Under the pieces are notes generated by a model. That model saw only the letters and a program-made list of their open reading frames with translations, was not told the DNA's origin and ran no database searches. A DNA stretch of 64,000 bases, from positions 382,610 through 446,609 of the forward strand of contig NZ_JAFMTQ010000001.1 of assembly GCF_026126405.1 (NCBI RefSeq), given 5' to 3'. The translations under genes were made by a program, and so were the position numbers. Below are positions 8,714-17,637 of the stretch, piece by piece. Source of the stretch: Aureitalea sp. L0-47 (GTDB lineage: Bacteria > Bacteroidota > Bacteroidia > Flavobacteriales > Flavobacteriaceae). The number at the start of each line of letters is the position of its first letter. The stretch's first letter is position 1.

Positions 8714-10081
8714 TTACTGCTCCAGCTGATCTATAATCCCCAACACCTGCTCAACAGAAATTTGTTTCGCTACGATCTCTTTTTTTGAATCCAGAAGGTA
8801 GATCATTGGATATGTCTTAATATTATAGGCCTTCCTTAGATCATTTTGCAGATCCAGAGATGGAACGACACAATGCCAGAAATAATTGCGTTCCCCTTTT
8901 ATCCTTTTCATTTCCTCCATGCTTGCATTGAAAACAACACCTAATACCCTAAGTTCGGACGGCAGTTGATCCTTCAGTTCGATAATTTTATTTGAAGCAT
9001 CTTTACAATGGCCGCAAAACGGGTCCATGAGAAATAACAAAGTGTATTTTGATTCTATCCCATGAAGGCTAAGCTTTTGACCGGTAGTGCTTTCCGCCGT
9101 GAAATTAAAAGCGGAGTCCCCAATGAGTGTACCCTCCATTGCTTTTGCATTATCCAGGATCTTATTGAGTTGCTCCTGTTCTGTCCAGGGCGCCTTTCCT
9201 TTAGCATAATAGTTCATGGCCATGTGGTGATAGATCTTATCATGCCCCATGATCTTAGACTTGGCGTAAGTATTTAATCTGTCAATTATGAAATATTTGT
9301 AGAGTTCTTCGTTTGGTTCGATCATGGATGCAATCCGGTCTACAGCAACGATGATGGAATCAGGAACCTTGGAGGTTAACTTTTCGAAGTACTCATTGAT
9401 CTTTTGGTTAAATATCGGAGTTCTAACTAACCAGTCGGCCGTCATATCGATTTTGTCAAAATAGTTCTTTCGATAGGCATAGAAGCGTTTGTTTTTATCC
9501 TCTATTTCCGGAACATCCGCATTTTCTGCAGCTTTAAGTAGACCTAGATAAATATTGCTTGGGTAGGCTGTTCGTTTTTCTTCCAGGAAGCTGTAATATT
9601 CATTCGTTAAGGCTTCCATTTTTTGCTCCAGGTCTGCCGGTTTTTCCTGCTGAAGTTGGTAACGCCGTTTTTGAAAAGCATCGTTTTGTGCCTTAATGCG
9701 GTTCGATACCGAATTTCCGGGATGGTCTAATATATAATTCCCTTTAGTATAGACGTCGAGGTCACTGCCTTCGAAAACAAATTCGATAAAGTTGTTCGCG
9801 GGAGGAAACACCATAAGGTACATACCTGGCTTCATACCCTCGTGGGTGAAGCTGCCTTTGCCGTTTTCATCTATTAGAACCAACTGATTACCGTTTTCAT
9901 CTCTCGGAGCCGTAGGAGATGATCCCTCTTTTCCTAAAATGTATTGCTTGTCTCCATAGTAGTATACTACCAGTACTTCCTTGCCTGGTGGATCTTCGAG
10001 ATGAAATCTAATGGTATTGGTTTGAGAAAATCCTGTTAACGTTACAAGCAGAAAACAGAGTGACATAAAGTGCGTTCTCAT
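8714..10081 (-). CDS. Periplasmic thioredoxin-fold protein, DUF5106/TlpA-like
   Basis: This 455-residue product has a signal peptide (possible restart at Met6), an N-terminal beta domain, a helical middle part and a C-terminal thioredoxin fold with the redox pair in PFCGHC at about residues 356-359 and a cis-Pro region (TYPMIYLL). The architecture matches Bacteroidota DUF4369/DUF5106 thiol:disulfide oxidoreductases. It likely reduces or isomerises disulfides outside the inner membrane; substrate unknown. A 201-base gap separates it from the T6SS block upstream, and it is not obviously part of that block. Confidence 0.82.
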   Translation of the reverse strand: MRTHFMSLCFLLVTLTGFSQTNTIRFHLEDPPGKEVLVVYYYGDKQYILGKEGSSPTAPRDENGNQLVLIDENGKGSFTHEGMKPGMYLMVFPPANNFIEFVFEGSDLDVYTKGNYILDHPGNSVSNRIKAQNDAFQKRRYQLQQEKPADLEQKMEALTNEYYSFLEEKRTAYPSNIYLGLLKAAENADVPEIEDKNKRFYAYRKNYFDKIDMTADWLVRTPIFNQKINEYFEKLTSKVPDSIIVAVDRIASMIEPNEELYKYFIIDRLNTYAKSKIMGHDKIYHHMAMNYYAKGKAPWTEQEQLNKILDNAKAMEGTLIGDSAFNFTAESTTGQKLSLHGIESKYTLLFLMDPFCGHCKDASNKIIELKDQLPSELRVLGVVFNASMEEMKRIKGERNYFWHCVVPSLDLQNDLRKAYNIKTYPMIYLLDSKKEIVAKQISVEQVLGIIDQLEQ

Positions 10082-10181
10082 AGGGAGTAAATTTTTGCGT
10101 TTAAAGATAGTATTCTATTTCTAAAAATGGACCAAAGGCATTAAACGGGGTTTCAAATAGAGAAAAGAAATAAAGGATTCC

Positions 10182-10207
10182 TGAGGTAATAATGGGTCAT
10201 TACCTCA
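10182..10207 (-). terminator. Perfect 9-bp hairpin after tssO
   Basis: TGAGGTAAT and ATTACCTCA form a 9-bp stem with an 8-base loop about 75 bases past the tssO stop, at the end of the minus-strand T6SS block. There is only weak T-richness beyond it, so it is either a weak terminator or a 3'-end stabilising structure. Confidence 0.5.
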
Positions 10208-10282
10208 AGGCCTAAATTTTGATAATTGAACCTTTTTTTTGAATATCTAAAACGAGAGTACGGAACTTATGCTCTGAATTAC

Positions 10283-10786
10283 TTAGTTATTTCGTAAGAT
10301 GGCTATTGTTTGGTTAGCAGAGCTAAGGGAGGACTCACAATTCTGTAGTGATTCTTTTAAGGTTTCAATTTCTGAAGAAGCATTTCTTACTTCGTGTAAC
10401 TTTACTTTATCATTTTTAAGATCAAGAAGAAGCTCGATAATTTTCATGTTCATATCCGATAAATTAGTAGAATCATTTGGTGGGATCTTATCTGAAAGCA
10501 CCGCGAGACGACTACTAATTTGTTTTGATTCAAAATCGACTATAGTGCCAGGAATTTCTAACGAATCGATTAACTCCTTTATTTCTTTCATTTCAGAATA
10601 GAAACCCTGTTGAAATTTCAAATCGGCATTTACTAATTTCGCGTCTTCTCGCAATATTTCATTTTCCTGGTTTGGGATTTTAAAATTAAAGTAAACAGCT
10701 GCAACAACGGTACTTGTGGTTACCAGAAATAATACTAGAAATTTTAGGAAGGCTGACCTTCTCTCCTTACTGTTTTTGGGTCTCAT
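10283..10786 (-). CDS. tssO: T6SSiii membrane component TssO
   Basis: The 167-residue product starts with a charged stretch, then one transmembrane helix at about residues 13-33, then a periplasmic coiled-coil-like region. The N-terminal pattern (MRPKNSKERRSAFLKFLVLF, then YFNFKIPNQENE) is the typical TssO signature. TssO is one of the subtype iii specific parts (TssN to TssR) thought to replace TssJ/L/M in the trans-envelope complex. It is the last gene of the tssE-tssF-PKD-tssK-tssO block, 50 bases after tssK. The function of TssO itself is inferred from the family. Confidence 0.82.
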   Translation of the reverse strand: MRPKNSKERRSAFLKFLVLFLVTTSTVVAAVYFNFKIPNQENEILREDAKLVNADLKFQQGFYSEMKEIKELIDSLEIPGTIVDFESKQISSRLAVLSDKIPPNDSTNLSDMNMKIIELLLDLKNDKVKLHEVRNASSEIETLKESLQNCESSLSSANQTIAILRNN

Positions 10787-10836
10787 GCTACTATTTTTAC
10801 GATACTCTTATTAAAATGTTTACAGAATAAAACTCC

Positions 10837-11997
10837 TTAATCCAACAAGAAACTTCGTCTGCCTTTAACTTCCGTATTTTCAACAACTTCTTCTTTTACG
10901 AAAATTCCGGAATCCTGTTTTTTGCCGATATAATCCAATTCGTTTAATTTCTTAAACAGTGAAAGCATCAATCGGGTGAATTCAGAAATAGTTCCAAGAG
11001 CTGCGTTTATATCGGTGTGAGCATATTCCATTTCTATAGTTTGAATCAGGACATTCTCAAAGGCACCCTGATTGAGGTCGCACCAATCCGTTAGGTAGTT
11101 TAAGAAATCTTCTTTCCCAGTGCCCACGTGGATATCCAGAGAACTTTTAATTACACGAGCCATGTTTACGATTCGGCTCATCATGAAGATAGGAGGTGCA
11201 TACCTGTCTTTGTATCTGAACTCAGGAATGGTGCTATTCAAATAGCGCATGACGGATTGGGTTAAAACCAGTGCCATTTGCGCCAGGTCATTAGCCTGTT
11301 TTTTCTGGTGGATTTTCTGAACTATATGAAGGGAGAACGATTCCATTTGATTAAGGAATGATCCTATTTCAGTATAGGTAAATTTCAAATCGGCATGACT
11401 TTGAATGGATCTGCACGGCGGTATGAAATCTGCATCTATCGCGGGCCTGCCATCCTGGAGAATGACTTTCCCAATTGTAATATGATATAAACCTAATTCC
11501 TGACCTGAAGTCTCACTTTTCGGCAAGATGTCCAATTTGTATTCCGGCAGCACGAAAGGATGTCGCGGAGGCTCCTCCTCGGGATCCGCCGGACCCACCG
11601 GTACGCGGGCAAAAGGATTAACTGAAAGGACAACATACCATTCAGATTCATCTTTTGAGATAGCGTACTCGTTTTTCAGAATATATCCCGATTGCTCCAA
11701 TAGCTCCTTAGTTTCAGATGTGATATGGATCTGGTGCCCACCCAATGTGACTGCAGAGCATGTGTTGAGGACGACCTCTATTGTAGATTGGCCGTCAATG
11801 CTAATTGTAACATCAATTGAACTTTCCTGCTCATTATATGTGGGGAGCAGCCCGAAATTAAATGGATTGATATCCTTTTTTTCGGCATTGCTCATTTGCG
11901 ATAACATGGCGTCTTCCAGTTCGATGAAATGATTCTTATTGATTTTCATTCCATCGATCCAGTTTACCCTGAAATTATTCTTCTCTTTTGATTTCAT
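10837..11997 (-). CDS. tssK: T6SS baseplate-membrane linker TssK
   Basis: The 386-residue product opens with VNWIDGM and HFIELED, matching the TssK N-terminal shell domain pattern (W.eGM....HF). The remainder is a beta shell domain followed by a helical middle part (about 225-330) and a C-terminal head. TssK trimers join the baseplate wedges to the membrane complex. A proline-rich insertion around residue 140 (DPEEEPPRHP) lies in the shell. The length is near that of other subtype iii members and shorter than proteobacterial TssK (about 445). It lies 13 bases downstream of the PKD-protein gene, so the two are co-transcribed. Confidence 0.88.
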   Translation of the reverse strand: MKSKEKNNFRVNWIDGMKINKNHFIELEDAMLSQMSNAEKKDINPFNFGLLPTYNEQESSIDVTISIDGQSTIEVVLNTCSAVTLGGHQIHITSETKELLEQSGYILKNEYAISKDESEWYVVLSVNPFARVPVGPADPEEEPPRHPFVLPEYKLDILPKSETSGQELGLYHITIGKVILQDGRPAIDADFIPPCRSIQSHADLKFTYTEIGSFLNQMESFSLHIVQKIHQKKQANDLAQMALVLTQSVMRYLNSTIPEFRYKDRYAPPIFMMSRIVNMARVIKSSLDIHVGTGKEDFLNYLTDWCDLNQGAFENVLIQTIEMEYAHTDINAALGTISEFTRLMLSLFKKLNELDYIGKKQDSGIFVKEEVVENTEVKGRRSFLLD

Positions 11998-12010
11998 AGA
12001 TATACTTTAA

Positions 12011-13033
12011 CTAGAACAATCCAAGTTTTTTGTGTTCAATGACAACATTCGTGATGCAATTCGAATTATCATCCGCACGTACGATATTGACTTCTTTTAC
12101 CTTTAATCTTTTCTTGCCCTTGATTTTAGCACAAAATTCCAGGAATGTTGTGCTTTTCCCATTTACCACAACTCCTTTTTCAAGATCGCCGCAGAAATAA
12201 TCTTTGAATGCCTGCGGTTGAATTTGTTCTTTTGCAATTTGAACCAATTTCTTTCCAAAGGCCGAATTACTAATAAATGGAACTTCACGCTCTTTTTCCT
12301 CAGGGGTTTTTTTGATGGACGACTTCAAACCTTCTTTTATGGACGATTCTTTGGGTTTGTCTTTAATTGAAGACTCATATTGTTTTGGTTTGTCCTTGAT
12401 AAATGAAGAACCTGTTTGATTGAATGGTGGTTTTACCTCGATCAAGGCGGTACCCACATAATCTATATTTCCATTAACCACCAATCGAACGGTGCGCAAA
12501 CCAGGTTCGCTGTATACATATTCTGCAGTTTGTGTCTTCGCATCAACTGATGCATTGTCTCCAAATCTCCATTCCCAGGTAGACGCATTTTCGGTTTCGT
12601 CTATCACTCTTAGAGTTTGGCCTACCCTTATTGATTTTGGAATTGAAAACACCGGATACTTACTGGGATCCTTTATGATTTCCTTTGGAAGGACGGTTAT
12701 TGTTTCAACTCGTTCACAGAATTCGTTTATCGTTAACTTCACTTTGTATTCACCCGCTTCATCAAAGCTGTGTATGGCTGTCTTCCGGTTGTCATTCTCC
12801 GAACCATCACCAAAGTCCCATGCCCATATTTCGGCCCCTTCGGTATGATCTCTGAACTGTACCAATTCTCCCACTCGTAATTCGGAAGCATCAAAGGCAA
12901 AAGTCACCAAATTGCACCTAACAAAGTTTTTGTACTTATATGCCATGGTAGAAACTGAAGTCAGGAAAACTACCCCAAATAGGTAGAGAACCATTTTGTC
13001 CAGGTGTTTCGACCTGTGTTTTTTTCTAGACAT
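12011..13033 (-). CDS. Membrane-anchored double-PKD protein of the T6SSiii locus (probable TssP)
   Basis: The 340-residue product has one N-terminal transmembrane helix (about 11-30) followed by two PKD-type beta domains (about 42-118 with WDFGDGS, and about 128-200 with WEWRFGD). A linker at about 213-247 holds four imperfect SIKDKPK/SIKxx repeats, and a C-terminal domain has paired cysteines. It probably spans the periplasm as part of the subtype iii envelope complex. Position between tssF and tssK fits TssP, but I recognise the domains and not the TssP family itself, so no symbol is given. Confidence 0.72.
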   Translation of the reverse strand: MSRKKHRSKHLDKMVLYLFGVVFLTSVSTMAYKYKNFVRCNLVTFAFDASELRVGELVQFRDHTEGAEIWAWDFGDGSENDNRKTAIHSFDEAGEYKVKLTINEFCERVETITVLPKEIIKDPSKYPVFSIPKSIRVGQTLRVIDETENASTWEWRFGDNASVDAKTQTAEYVYSEPGLRTVRLVVNGNIDYVGTALIEVKPPFNQTGSSFIKDKPKQYESSIKDKPKESSIKEGLKSSIKKTPEEKEREVPFISNSAFGKKLVQIAKEQIQPQAFKDYFCGDLEKGVVVNGKSTTFLEFCAKIKGKKRLKVKEVNIVRADDNSNCITNVVIEHKKLGLF

Positions 13034-13097
13034 AACTAAAATTTTTTAGCAAATAGTAGGCGAGGGATGGTTCTTAAAGGGGCTGTGAAATAGAGTT

Positions 13098-14936
13098 TTA
13101 AATTAATATTTTTATTTTAAACGGAAACACATTAATCGAATTTTTTTCGAGATAGTGCATTAAGTTCGAATTAATGGAATCCCATTCTTTATCGTTGGTA
13201 TCTATTTGATTATTAGGATATAATAAAATATCTATACACCTTACCATTCCTTTTTTAAGATTCACATCCTTAGTGAAACCATTTTGAACCACTACATCTT
13301 TTATCTTGTTGCCATAGAGTTCAAAACACAGCGCGCGGACATCCTCTTTAGTAACCACCCGATCTCTGGATAGCAGAGATCGCCGGTAAGAATTCAATCG
13401 ATCTTCCATACTGAGATCGTTCTTTCCACCTAAACTTGTAGTAAGCATCATTCCTCCGGACTGTTTTAGACCCACACCCTTACTTATATTCAGGCGGCTA
13501 CCAGACTTGATATCATTGCCCAACTCCCCATTGGTAGACCAAAATTCAACCAAAAGCGTCTCCTCATTTTCATATGGTTCCATGACCGCATATACCGTTT
13601 CCGATAAACTCGTTTGAGATTCGGATACTTTGGCTTCAAGCATGGATATCATTTGATTCAGACTTTTTAAATTATTATTGAGAAAGTCGTTATTCAAAAA
13701 TGAGAATGCAGCACTTTCATCTTTTAATAATTCTATTAGATAAATCAGATATTCTTTGGCACGTCTGTGATCAAGTTTGCCGATGTTTTCAGAACGAAGC
13801 ACATAGGTTCCCTTGTCTTCATTCATATTATCTCGACTCCGGGCGCGATATTTTTGTCCGCTCGTATTTTCTATACTATGGATATCAAAAAAAAGATCTT
13901 CAGTTTTAATAGGCAGAATATGAACGAACTCCTTCAGCCTGTAAGAGAATGAATTTAAACTGCGATTCAACACTGGAAACGCATTTAATGAACAGTATAC
14001 TGATTGAAGAATGGTATTAGTAATAATTCGAGGGAATTGTATTTTGATCCAACGAATGTTTGCATCCACTTTTAATTTAGCCGATTCAATAAAGGAATTG
14101 ATTTCAGGGAAATTGGATTCTGTGATGGGCTCGTTATCGGGGTTCTCTACAACAGTTACATAATTCTTCTTGTAAGCATTGCTGGTCTGCTTGCCTATGT
14201 TTACCGTTTTGTTTGAGACATCTTCAAAAATGTGATCTAAATCGATCTTCTGCTTATTCAAACTAGATGCAAAGCCGCTATGTGTTGGTAAATGGGAATC
14301 ATCTACATGCCAACTGGCATTTCTGAGGTGATGATAAAACAATGATCTGTGAATAGGATCAGGCAGTTCAAAATAGAAAGATACTTCGCTCAAATCTAAT
14401 TTCCGTTCGTCACTCAATATACCAAGATAGAGTGTTGAGTTATCCAAATGCCCTGAATTCCTCAAATCTGAAAGGATATTTACATTTCTGCCTTCTTCCA
14501 CTTCCGTAAATTTCCCTCCACTAACCAGGTACTTTACCTTTGCATTCACAAGGTTGAAATTCCCAATAGGAGAAAAAGAAATGTCCCGATATCTTAAGGA
14601 TGTATGATTGTGTACGGTTTCCTGTTTGAAACTGAATTCGTATTCGGGTTTGATTTCATGTTTCGAATCAATCGGTTCTGAATATAAAATGGCATGTGCA
14701 GGTTTTGGTCCGTACACTGCTTCAGGCGTCATCAATTGAATTAGTTTTTCGGTAATCCTTGTTTGAGACGCATCCATTTCGGCTGTTAGCTTTTCCATCT
14801 CGGAAGCACATGCCGATAATAACATGGACACTATGGGGTCGAAGGACATTTCGATCTCATTGGCAGGAATTCCCCAGAGCGTGGCCGCTCTCTTTACCAT
14901 CCTGTTCTTTATCGCCTCTTTAGTTTTTTCTTTCAT
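13098..14936 (-). CDS. tssF: T6SS baseplate subunit TssF
   Basis: The 612-residue product begins with a helical region containing SFDPIVSMLLSACASE and LTPEAVYGPKPAH, the N-terminal signature of TssF (VasA/gp6-like). The C-terminus has SRDRVVTKEDVRALCFELYG, also conserved. Two TssF with one TssG form each wedge of the baseplate. The start is 1 base after the tssE stop, so translation is likely coupled. The length fits the family (about 590-620). Confidence 0.9.
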   Translation of the reverse strand: MKEKTKEAIKNRMVKRAATLWGIPANEIEMSFDPIVSMLLSACASEMEKLTAEMDASQTRITEKLIQLMTPEAVYGPKPAHAILYSEPIDSKHEIKPEYEFSFKQETVHNHTSLRYRDISFSPIGNFNLVNAKVKYLVSGGKFTEVEEGRNVNILSDLRNSGHLDNSTLYLGILSDERKLDLSEVSFYFELPDPIHRSLFYHHLRNASWHVDDSHLPTHSGFASSLNKQKIDLDHIFEDVSNKTVNIGKQTSNAYKKNYVTVVENPDNEPITESNFPEINSFIESAKLKVDANIRWIKIQFPRIITNTILQSVYCSLNAFPVLNRSLNSFSYRLKEFVHILPIKTEDLFFDIHSIENTSGQKYRARSRDNMNEDKGTYVLRSENIGKLDHRRAKEYLIYLIELLKDESAAFSFLNNDFLNNNLKSLNQMISMLEAKVSESQTSLSETVYAVMEPYENEETLLVEFWSTNGELGNDIKSGSRLNISKGVGLKQSGGMMLTTSLGGKNDLSMEDRLNSYRRSLLSRDRVVTKEDVRALCFELYGNKIKDVVVQNGFTKDVNLKKGMVRCIDILLYPNNQIDTNDKEWDSINSNLMHYLEKNSINVFPFKIKILI

Positions 14937-14937
14937 A

Positions 14938-15369
14938 TTAGTAGGATAGCGGACCTATGTAAAAGTATTCAAAATATGAAAAACTCTCATTTGTCTTTTT
15001 TACAGTGCCTTTAACCTGAATATCAATTCTTTTCTTTATTCTATTTGCAGAAACGCCAGAATTTAGTTCTTCCTGTTTGATTTTGACATCAATCTTAATA
15101 TTTGCAAGTCTTTTTTCGTGGCGCTGCAGTGAATTATGGAGGGATTCTACTATTTGACTTTTTAATTTGTTGCTGCTTTTTAGATTGTCGAAATCGATTA
15201 ACCAGATTGAGCATCCAAAAGTCTCATCGAACGAACATTCTCCAAAGGAAGAAGTATTTATCAAATGAATGTGGTGTGCAATAGATTGATTTAAGTTGCA
15301 CATATCGTGACCTTTACGCGACGTTAGGTTTTTGGCCCTCAGGGGCAAAGTGTAAAATTTCTGCTTCAT
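14938..15369 (-). CDS. tssE: T6SS baseplate wedge TssE (gp25-like)
   Basis: The start was set at ATG 15369 (MKQKFYTLPLRAKNL), giving 143 residues; the longer frame to 15498 adds residues unlike the family. The chain has the gp25/GPW layout: an N-terminal strand, a HIHLI helix segment, then the conserved ESLHNSLQRHEKRL helix and a final beta pair. TssE nucleates sheath polymerisation on the baseplate. First gene of the minus-strand block, next to tssF. No strict EPR motif is seen at the gp25 position, where DFD and RHE residues may stand in; this is common in subtype iii. Confidence 0.82.
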   Translation of the reverse strand: MKQKFYTLPLRAKNLTSRKGHDMCNLNQSIAHHIHLINTSSFGECSFDETFGCSIWLIDFDNLKSSNKLKSQIVESLHNSLQRHEKRLANIKIDVKIKQEELNSGVSANRIKKRIDIQVKGTVKKTNESFSYFEYFYIGPLSY

Positions 15370-15624
15370 ATCTATACAAGCTTCATCAACAATAATGTAG
15401 GAATAAATGGAGTAAAAAAAGGGGGAGAAAACTATTTTCCCAGTAAATATAGCATTATTAAACGATTTAGCGCCACATAAAAAAGTAGGAAAAATCACAA
15501 TTTTTTAATTATCAACTGTTTTCGTTTCACCATTTTTATTACCTTTAGCTCCCCCCTTTCGCGTTTGAACTTAAATATTGCTATGTATTTTTTAGTAGAA
15601 CGAATAAATTCATTCCAAATAGTT
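15370..15624. promoter_or_regulatory. Divergent promoter region between T6SS blocks
   Basis: About 255 AT-rich bases separate the starts of tssE (minus) and the NlpC/P60 gene (plus), so promoters for both blocks must lie here. TACCTTTA at 15540-15547 is one base off the TAnnTTTG -7 element for the plus strand. No inverted repeat stood out. Confidence 0.45.
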
Positions 15625-16683
15625 ATGAAAAGATTACTGTTTACAGTATTACTGATTTCCACTTTTTTAGGGGCTCATGCACAAAGCACCGGCTTAGAAG
15701 GCATAGTTTCTGAAGTTGACAGCAGTAACAACTTGAGCAATGCAATTATATCCATATATGGTACCACGCTCATTACCGAATCTGATGATAATGGCTTTTT
15801 CTCTTTCGACAGGAACGTGCCTGTAGGAGATCAGATATTGAATATCAGCAAGGATGGCTATGAAGAACAATTTATTCCAATTGATTTAGGTTTCGGTCAA
15901 AGGGTGAAGCTAAATGTTGCTTTAGAACTCACCAAAAAAGAGAAGAAACGTCGGGCTCGTTTGGTCAAGGATTTAAAGAAATCTGAAAAAAAGAAAGCCA
16001 AGGAACGAGAAAATGCTATAGAGAAGGCTAGAAAAGCAAAGAAAAAAGAAGATAAACGAATTGCTAAGGAGCAGAGAAGAGCTTTAAAAAAAGGTAACAA
16101 AGTAGTAGTGGTTTACGAACCCATGACTGAAAATCCGCCTTCCAATGAATCCGTTTCTCTAACAGAAAAGAAGGTGGCAGTAGAAGAACCTTATTTGATT
16201 AACAATAAGGACGAGCAATTAAAACGGAAATACGCTCAAATGATGGGTGTTTCTATGGATGATATTCGCAATATCCGACTCTATGAATTTGTTGATGAAT
16301 GGATAGGAACTCCTTACAGAATGGGAGGTCACGGAAAAGAAGGTATCGATTGTTCGGCTTTTACACAAAAGCTATTATCCGGTGTATTTAATTACGTTCC
16401 TGAAAGAACCGCACAGACCATGTTCAACGGTGGAAGAGATGAAGAAGAATTATACGCCGATGTAAGTGCAATACGCACCGGCGATCTTATCTTTTTCAAC
16501 GATACGGCTTCCGAGTTTGATGAGATTACTCATGTAGGTGTATATTTGGAGCACGGTTTTTTCGTGCATTCAACATCTAACAGAGGGAGTGACGGTAGAA
16601 ATGGTGTACAGATTAGTGAATTGGAAAGCCCAACATGGAAACGAAAGAGAGTGGCCTGGAGGCGAATGAAAATGAAAAACTAA
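15625..16683 (+). CDS. Secreted NlpC/P60 peptidoglycan hydrolase of the T6SS locus
   Basis: The start was set at ATG 15625 (MKRLLFTVLLISTFLGAHAQ), which gives a clean signal peptide and 352 residues; the longer frame adds 20 unlikely residues. A carboxypeptidase-D regulatory-like beta domain (about 23-100) is followed by a Lys/Arg-rich helix (about 101-156) and a C-terminal NlpC/P60 domain with Cys243 (GIDCSAF), His303 (THVGVY) and His315 (FVHSTS). It should cut stem peptides of peptidoglycan. First in an apparent operon with tssG and tssN (20 and 13 bases apart), so a role in opening the wall for the T6SS envelope complex is likely, as TagX does in Acinetobacter. Confidence 0.86.
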   Translation: MKRLLFTVLLISTFLGAHAQSTGLEGIVSEVDSSNNLSNAIISIYGTTLITESDDNGFFSFDRNVPVGDQILNISKDGYEEQFIPIDLGFGQRVKLNVALELTKKEKKRRARLVKDLKKSEKKKAKERENAIEKARKAKKKEDKRIAKEQRRALKKGNKVVVVYEPMTENPPSNESVSLTEKKVAVEEPYLINNKDEQLKRKYAQMMGVSMDDIRNIRLYEFVDEWIGTPYRMGGHGKEGIDCSAFTQKLLSGVFNYVPERTAQTMFNGGRDEEELYADVSAIRTGDLIFFNDTASEFDEITHVGVYLEHGFFVHSTSNRGSDGRNGVQISELESPTWKRKRVAWRRMKMKN

Positions 16684-16703
16684 AAAATTGATTAATAGAT
16701 CCA

Positions 16704-17624
16704 ATGAAAGCTGCTGATATAGAGAAACTATTTACAGAGCTCATTGCGATTTATGAGAATCTCAAGGCAGAGGTTATCGTTGCAGAGATACAAGAGAATG
16801 CGGATGTCACTGCCAAGGACTTTGTAATTACAAATAAAAGTACGTTTAGCCGGCCATACCGAAGGGATATCATAGATGTAGATAATTTAACCTATGACGA
16901 TGCCCTTAATTTAAATCTGTCACGGAACGGAATTTACGATCAACTCCCCGAAGGTCTTTTTCATCAGAATACCAGCGCTCAGTCTGAAAAGAGTTTTAGC
17001 GAAAAAAGAAAGCAGTTTAGAAAAGAAGAGGAAGAGGCGCGATCTTTTTTTGCACCAATCGAAAACGAAATTTTTTATCAACGATTGAGTATTGAAGTCA
17101 ATGAGCGTGGTATGCTCGATGATTTCTATAACCTGAATGATGATTTTTTGATACAGTTTTGGAATATTCAGGAGAATATACCCGAACAGTATCGCTTGAA
17201 ACTGGTAAAAATACTTCCCCATTCATATAAAATAGTTGGTGACCTCGAACTCACTCGATTGAGTCTTGAAGAGATCATTGACGACAAAGTTGGATTTAAA
17301 ATAAAATATGAGAATCGAACTGGTGAGAATGGAAACAAAGAACCACAAAAGCATGATAATCAATTAGGTGTGGACATGGTTTTAGTTAGTGAAGAAACGG
17401 AGGTATTACAACCAATATTAGAGGTTACTATCGGTCCGGTTTCAGAAAGTAAAATAAATAACTACTTGAAAAAGGATGGAATATTAAATTTTATTAATAC
17501 TTTTTACGACTATTTTGTCCCCATGGAATTTGAAGTGGAAACAAAATTTATCGTGGATAATGAAAATGGGTTCTCGTTAGATACCGCCAGCAGCCCGATT
17601 GTGGGGATATCAACAAGGATATAG
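16704..17624 (+). CDS. tssG: T6SS baseplate subunit TssG (subtype iii)
   Basis: The 306-residue product contains SRNGIYDQLPEGLFHQ at about residue 72, the hallmark of Bacteroidota TssG, a helical linker rich in Lys/Glu, the FFxPIENEIF segment, and a C-terminal half with YEVTIGP-like strands and DNENGFSL. TssG pairs with two TssF in the wedge. Its separation from tssF, on the other strand, is normal for subtype iii loci. It is 20 bases downstream of the hydrolase gene. Confidence 0.85.
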   Translation: MKAADIEKLFTELIAIYENLKAEVIVAEIQENADVTAKDFVITNKSTFSRPYRRDIIDVDNLTYDDALNLNLSRNGIYDQLPEGLFHQNTSAQSEKSFSEKRKQFRKEEEEARSFFAPIENEIFYQRLSIEVNERGMLDDFYNLNDDFLIQFWNIQENIPEQYRLKLVKILPHSYKIVGDLELTRLSLEEIIDDKVGFKIKYENRTGENGNKEPQKHDNQLGVDMVLVSEETEVLQPILEVTIGPVSESKINNYLKKDGILNFINTFYDYFVPMEFEVETKFIVDNENGFSLDTASSPIVGISTRI

Positions 17625-17637
17625 ATCAACCAGTAAA

